A stretch of DNA of 34,650 nucleotides, from positions 1 to 34,650 of the forward strand of contig JAQVDP010000026.1 of assembly GCA_028698335.1 (NCBI GenBank). The letters run 5' to 3'. This stretch comes from Nevskiales bacterium (lineage in GTDB: Bacteria > Pseudomonadota > Gammaproteobacteria > Nevskiales > Nevskiaceae). The translations under genes were made by a program, and so were the position numbers. Shown one piece after another: positions 32,698-34,650 of the stretch. A model generated the notes under the pieces. It was given only the letters and a program-made list of their open reading frames with translations. It was not told the origin of the DNA and did no database searches. Each line of letters starts with the position of its first letter. The first letter of the stretch is position 1.

Positions 32698-34044
32698 GTG
32701 ATCCAAATATCGATGAAAACGGCTCTCACCGCAGTGGCGCTCACGATCAGCATGAGCATCGCTGGCTGTAGCGACGGCAACTCCGAACCAGTGCCTGGGC
32801 CGAGCCGTGTCTTTCTGATGGGCTCGACACCATTCTTTGCCAGCGCCGATGACAACTTCAATGTCATCTTTCCCGACTGGCGATTCGAAAATCTTGATGA
32901 TCGCGATTTGGTCTCACTGCACGTCGATGACTTCTGGGGCGTGCCCTGGGACTACTGCGATGCGGCGGCCTGCACCAACCTGCCTGACGCGTGGGTGGCG
33001 CAATGGCTGCAACTGGCCAGCGATGCCAGCGCCACCGGAAAGCCGCTGTATCTGGCGCTGTCGCCGCTGGGTGGCCGCCGCACGCTGGCACCGACGGTGC
33101 TGTCCAACGGTGCCACGCAGGGAGACTGGAATACCAATGTCGACGGCAATGGCTGCTACCGTTTCGCCACCGACCCCAATTCCGCCAGTTACAAAGCGGC
33201 CTACATCAGCTACCTGAAATACATCATCGACCTGGTCGGGCCTGAGTACTTCAGTCCGGCGGTCGAAGTCAACCTGCCGTTCACCATTTGTCCAGCCCAA
33301 AAGGCCGCGTGGATCGCTTGGTACAGCGACGTTCACAACGCGATAAAGGCAGCTTACCCGCAGCTGGTGGTGTTCCCGACCTTCCAGCAGGAATCAATGT
33401 ATGGCGTCAACGACGCACAGTCGGCGTGTCCTGGTGTGAGCGTGAGCCAATGCTTCGACCAGCGGCTGACCGAAGCTCTTGCGATTCCGGGCGACCGTAT
33501 CGCGTTCTCGACCTACCCGGCCGGCTGGACCTACTCCAGCGACTACAATCACAGTTTTCCACGCGATACCTACGCCAAGGTGCAACAGGCCACCTCGCGC
33601 AAGATCTGGATATCTGAAACCGGCTGGGCTGCCAGCCCCGTGCTGCAGTCGTATGCCCACAGCAGCGGCGGCAGTTGCGGTGCGGAACTGTATCCCGCCA
33701 CGCTCGACGTCCCCGGCACCGGCACCGTCAACCTCGCCAACGATACCGCGCACGCCGAATACCTTGGCTGGCTGCTGGACGAAGCGCAGACTCGCGGCTT
33801 CGAGGCGGTGGTCTGGTGGCTCAATCGCGACTATCTGGACGGCCCGGTCGCCACAACCTGTCCCTGCACACCGCCCGACAGCGACACCTGCGTGATGACC
33901 GACACGTTCTACACACTCGCCGGCAACGATACCGAACTACTGCTGCGTGTCTTCGGCAACATGGCGCTCCGGTATTACGACGGCAGCCCACGCCCTGGCG
34001 AGTCAACTTGGCACGAATACGTCAAGCGTAGCTATCAACCGTGA
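32698..34044 (+). CDS. lipoprotein, glycoside-hydrolase-like TIM barrel
   Basis: GTG 32698 is preferred because AGAGGAG lies seven bases upstream; ATG 32713 is the alternative. The 448-residue product has a lipobox signal ending SIAGC near residue 23. The mature part reads like a (beta/alpha)8 glycosidase of clan A: PLYLALSPLGG, YFSPAVEVNLPFTI with Glu190, QLVVFPTFQQES, RIAFSTYPAGW, then IWISETGWAAS with Glu307, and AVVWWLNRDY. Glu190 and Glu307 would be the acid/base and nucleophile, by position. The exact GH family is not recognised; GH53- or GH5-like is a guess. It has several cysteines and is probably extracytoplasmic. It could extend the function of the upstream lipoproteins, though a 433-bp spacer separates them. 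Confidence 0.72.
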   Translation: MIQISMKTALTAVALTISMSIAGCSDGNSEPVPGPSRVFLMGSTPFFASADDNFNVIFPDWRFENLDDRDLVSLHVDDFWGVPWDYCDAAACTNLPDAWVAQWLQLASDASATGKPLYLALSPLGGRRTLAPTVLSNGATQGDWNTNVDGNGCYRFATDPNSASYKAAYISYLKYIIDLVGPEYFSPAVEVNLPFTICPAQKAAWIAWYSDVHNAIKAAYPQLVVFPTFQQESMYGVNDAQSACPGVSVSQCFDQRLTEALAIPGDRIAFSTYPAGWTYSSDYNHSFPRDTYAKVQQATSRKIWISETGWAASPVLQSYAHSSGGSCGAELYPATLDVPGTGTVNLANDTAHAEYLGWLLDEAQTRGFEAVVWWLNRDYLDGPVATTCPCTPPDSDTCVMTDTFYTLAGNDTELLLRVFGNMALRYYDGSPRPGESTWHEYVKRSYQP

Positions 34045-34361
34045 CCGGGCTTCAGGCGAAGACTCTGCATGCGCGAAGTGCCGCAAGTCGAGTGATTCGT
34101 CAAGAACTGCCCTGCAGACTCGGACCAACCCGACGTGAATGCTAACAAAGTCCACCGTGACGCTAAGAAGATTGTTACAGTTCTTGGCGATGGGAATTTC
34201 AATTATCCGCGTGTAAATCCAAGCACCGAAGCTCCCAGTTTAGCGGTCAACCCGGCTGGGCCATACAATCCACTTGGACTACGGCCGACCCCGACTTGCT
34301 GCTTCGATGCTAAAAAATCTACGGGATCGGCCGTGTCCACTCCTTCAGTTAAGAGAAAACC
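34045..34361 (+). other. intergenic region, nothing recognised
   Basis: No gene, RNA or mobile element is seen. Short frames on both strands lack ribosome sites and codon bias. GC is lower than in the backbone. Confidence 0.5.
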
Positions 34362-34388
34362 AAAAAATTGGGCGCCACCAGGGCGCCC
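34362..34388 (-). terminator. Rho-independent terminator for the minus-strand gene at the right edge
   Basis: GGGCGCC (34370-34376) and GGCGCCC (34382-34388) form a perfect 7-bp stem with a 5-base loop. On the minus strand it is followed by AATTTTTT. It lies 126 bp after the stop of the partial gene. A second hairpin, AGCCC-N8-GGGCT (34407-34424), precedes it in the 3' untranslated region. Confidence 0.85.
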
Positions 34389-34513
34389 ATAAGTACCAGC
34401 GCCTTCAGCCCGAGAGATTGGGCTTACTTGGGCGCGGGAGGAGAGCTCTTGTCTAGATCGGGTTGCGCTTCTCAATCCCTTTATAAGCTCATTGTGATTG
34501 TGGTCACATACAA

Positions 34514-34650
34514 TTACGGCTTTGCGACCGCCTGTTTGCGCTGGATTTCCGACGAGACGAACTTGACCCAGTTGTTGGCGATGTCGGTGACGTCGGGTTC
34601 GGCGGCGGCCTGCATGAACGATTCGCGCGCCGCCTTGAGGCGGCCGGCGT
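34514..34650 (-). CDS. unidentified protein, C-terminal 44 residues (partial at window edge)
   Basis: On the minus strand an open frame enters at 34650 and stops with TAA at 34514-34516. It encodes AGRLKAARESFMQAAAEPDV, then TDIANNWVKFVSSEIQRKQA and VAKP. The piece is helical and charged with no signature I recognise. High third-position GC and a terminator 126 bp downstream show that it is a real gene end. Too little is present to name it. Confidence 0.75.
   Translation of the reverse strand, partial: AGRLKAARESFMQAAAEPDVTDIANNWVKFVSSEIQRKQAVAKP

Noticed and set aside
1-34650. tRNA, rRNA, CRISPR arrays, phage structural genes
   Set aside because: No cloverleaf with CCA-type ends, no rRNA blocks, no regularly spaced direct repeats and no phage gene were seen.

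Overview
The window is chromosomal DNA of a high-GC gammaproteobacterium. The cyoABCD terminal oxidase, MetE/MetR, bacterioferritin, a C39-type secretion system and a RegB/RegA pair all fit that group. I lean towards the Nevskiales/Xanthomonadales side, but this is inference from gene content and the lineage is not fixed. Most of 5.2-25.5 kb has the strong G/C third-position bias of a stable backbone. The first 5 kb is visibly lower in GC and is built from mobile debris.

Region 1 (1-5046) is a nested graveyard of mobile elements. An IS5-family end leaves the window on the left and cuts an IS481-family transposase start. Next come two integron attC sites enclosing one complete cassette (an AbiGi-like protein) and one broken cassette. 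A deletion derivative of a REP-associated (RAYT) element follows, then the right half of an IS1595-family element. A compact low-GC operon of three exported proteins of unknown function comes next, then the left half of a second IS1595 copy in the same orientation, an IS5 fragment and an orphan RAYT end.

Region 2 (5199-20720) is core metabolism. It holds divergent metE/metR, a DUF3565-DUF1971 protein, an MHS-type transporter, and cyoABCD followed by a SURF1 gene and a RegB/RegA-type redox two-component pair. A quinone oxidoreductase, a bacterioferritin lacking the heme-ligand methionine, and a tandem glycine riboswitch in front of a DadA-type FAD amino-acid dehydrogenase complete it.

Region 3 (20736-27061, minus strand) is the most interesting locus. 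Four small paralogous peptides share a double-glycine leader (M/V-AIQE-L/I ... VSGG) and have glycine-rich, hydrophobic, cysteine-free cores. They are followed by a HlyD-type adaptor, an ABC exporter with an intact C39 peptidase triad and a TolC-type outer-membrane channel. Each peptide gene is followed by a strong stem-loop, and the last stem-loop looks like a Rho-independent terminator before the export genes. No modification enzyme and no obvious immunity gene are visible. This looks like an undescribed set of unmodified class II microcin or glycine-zipper bacteriocins with a dedicated type I exporter.

Region 4 (27062-34650) has a CPA1 cation/proton antiporter, an unrecognised 119-residue protein and a TetR regulator. 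The TetR gene is divergent from a pair of lipoprotein genes (S15-like hydrolase, beta-propeller), with two tandem palindromic operators between them. A glycosidase-like lipoprotein and the end of an unidentified gene with its terminator close the window.
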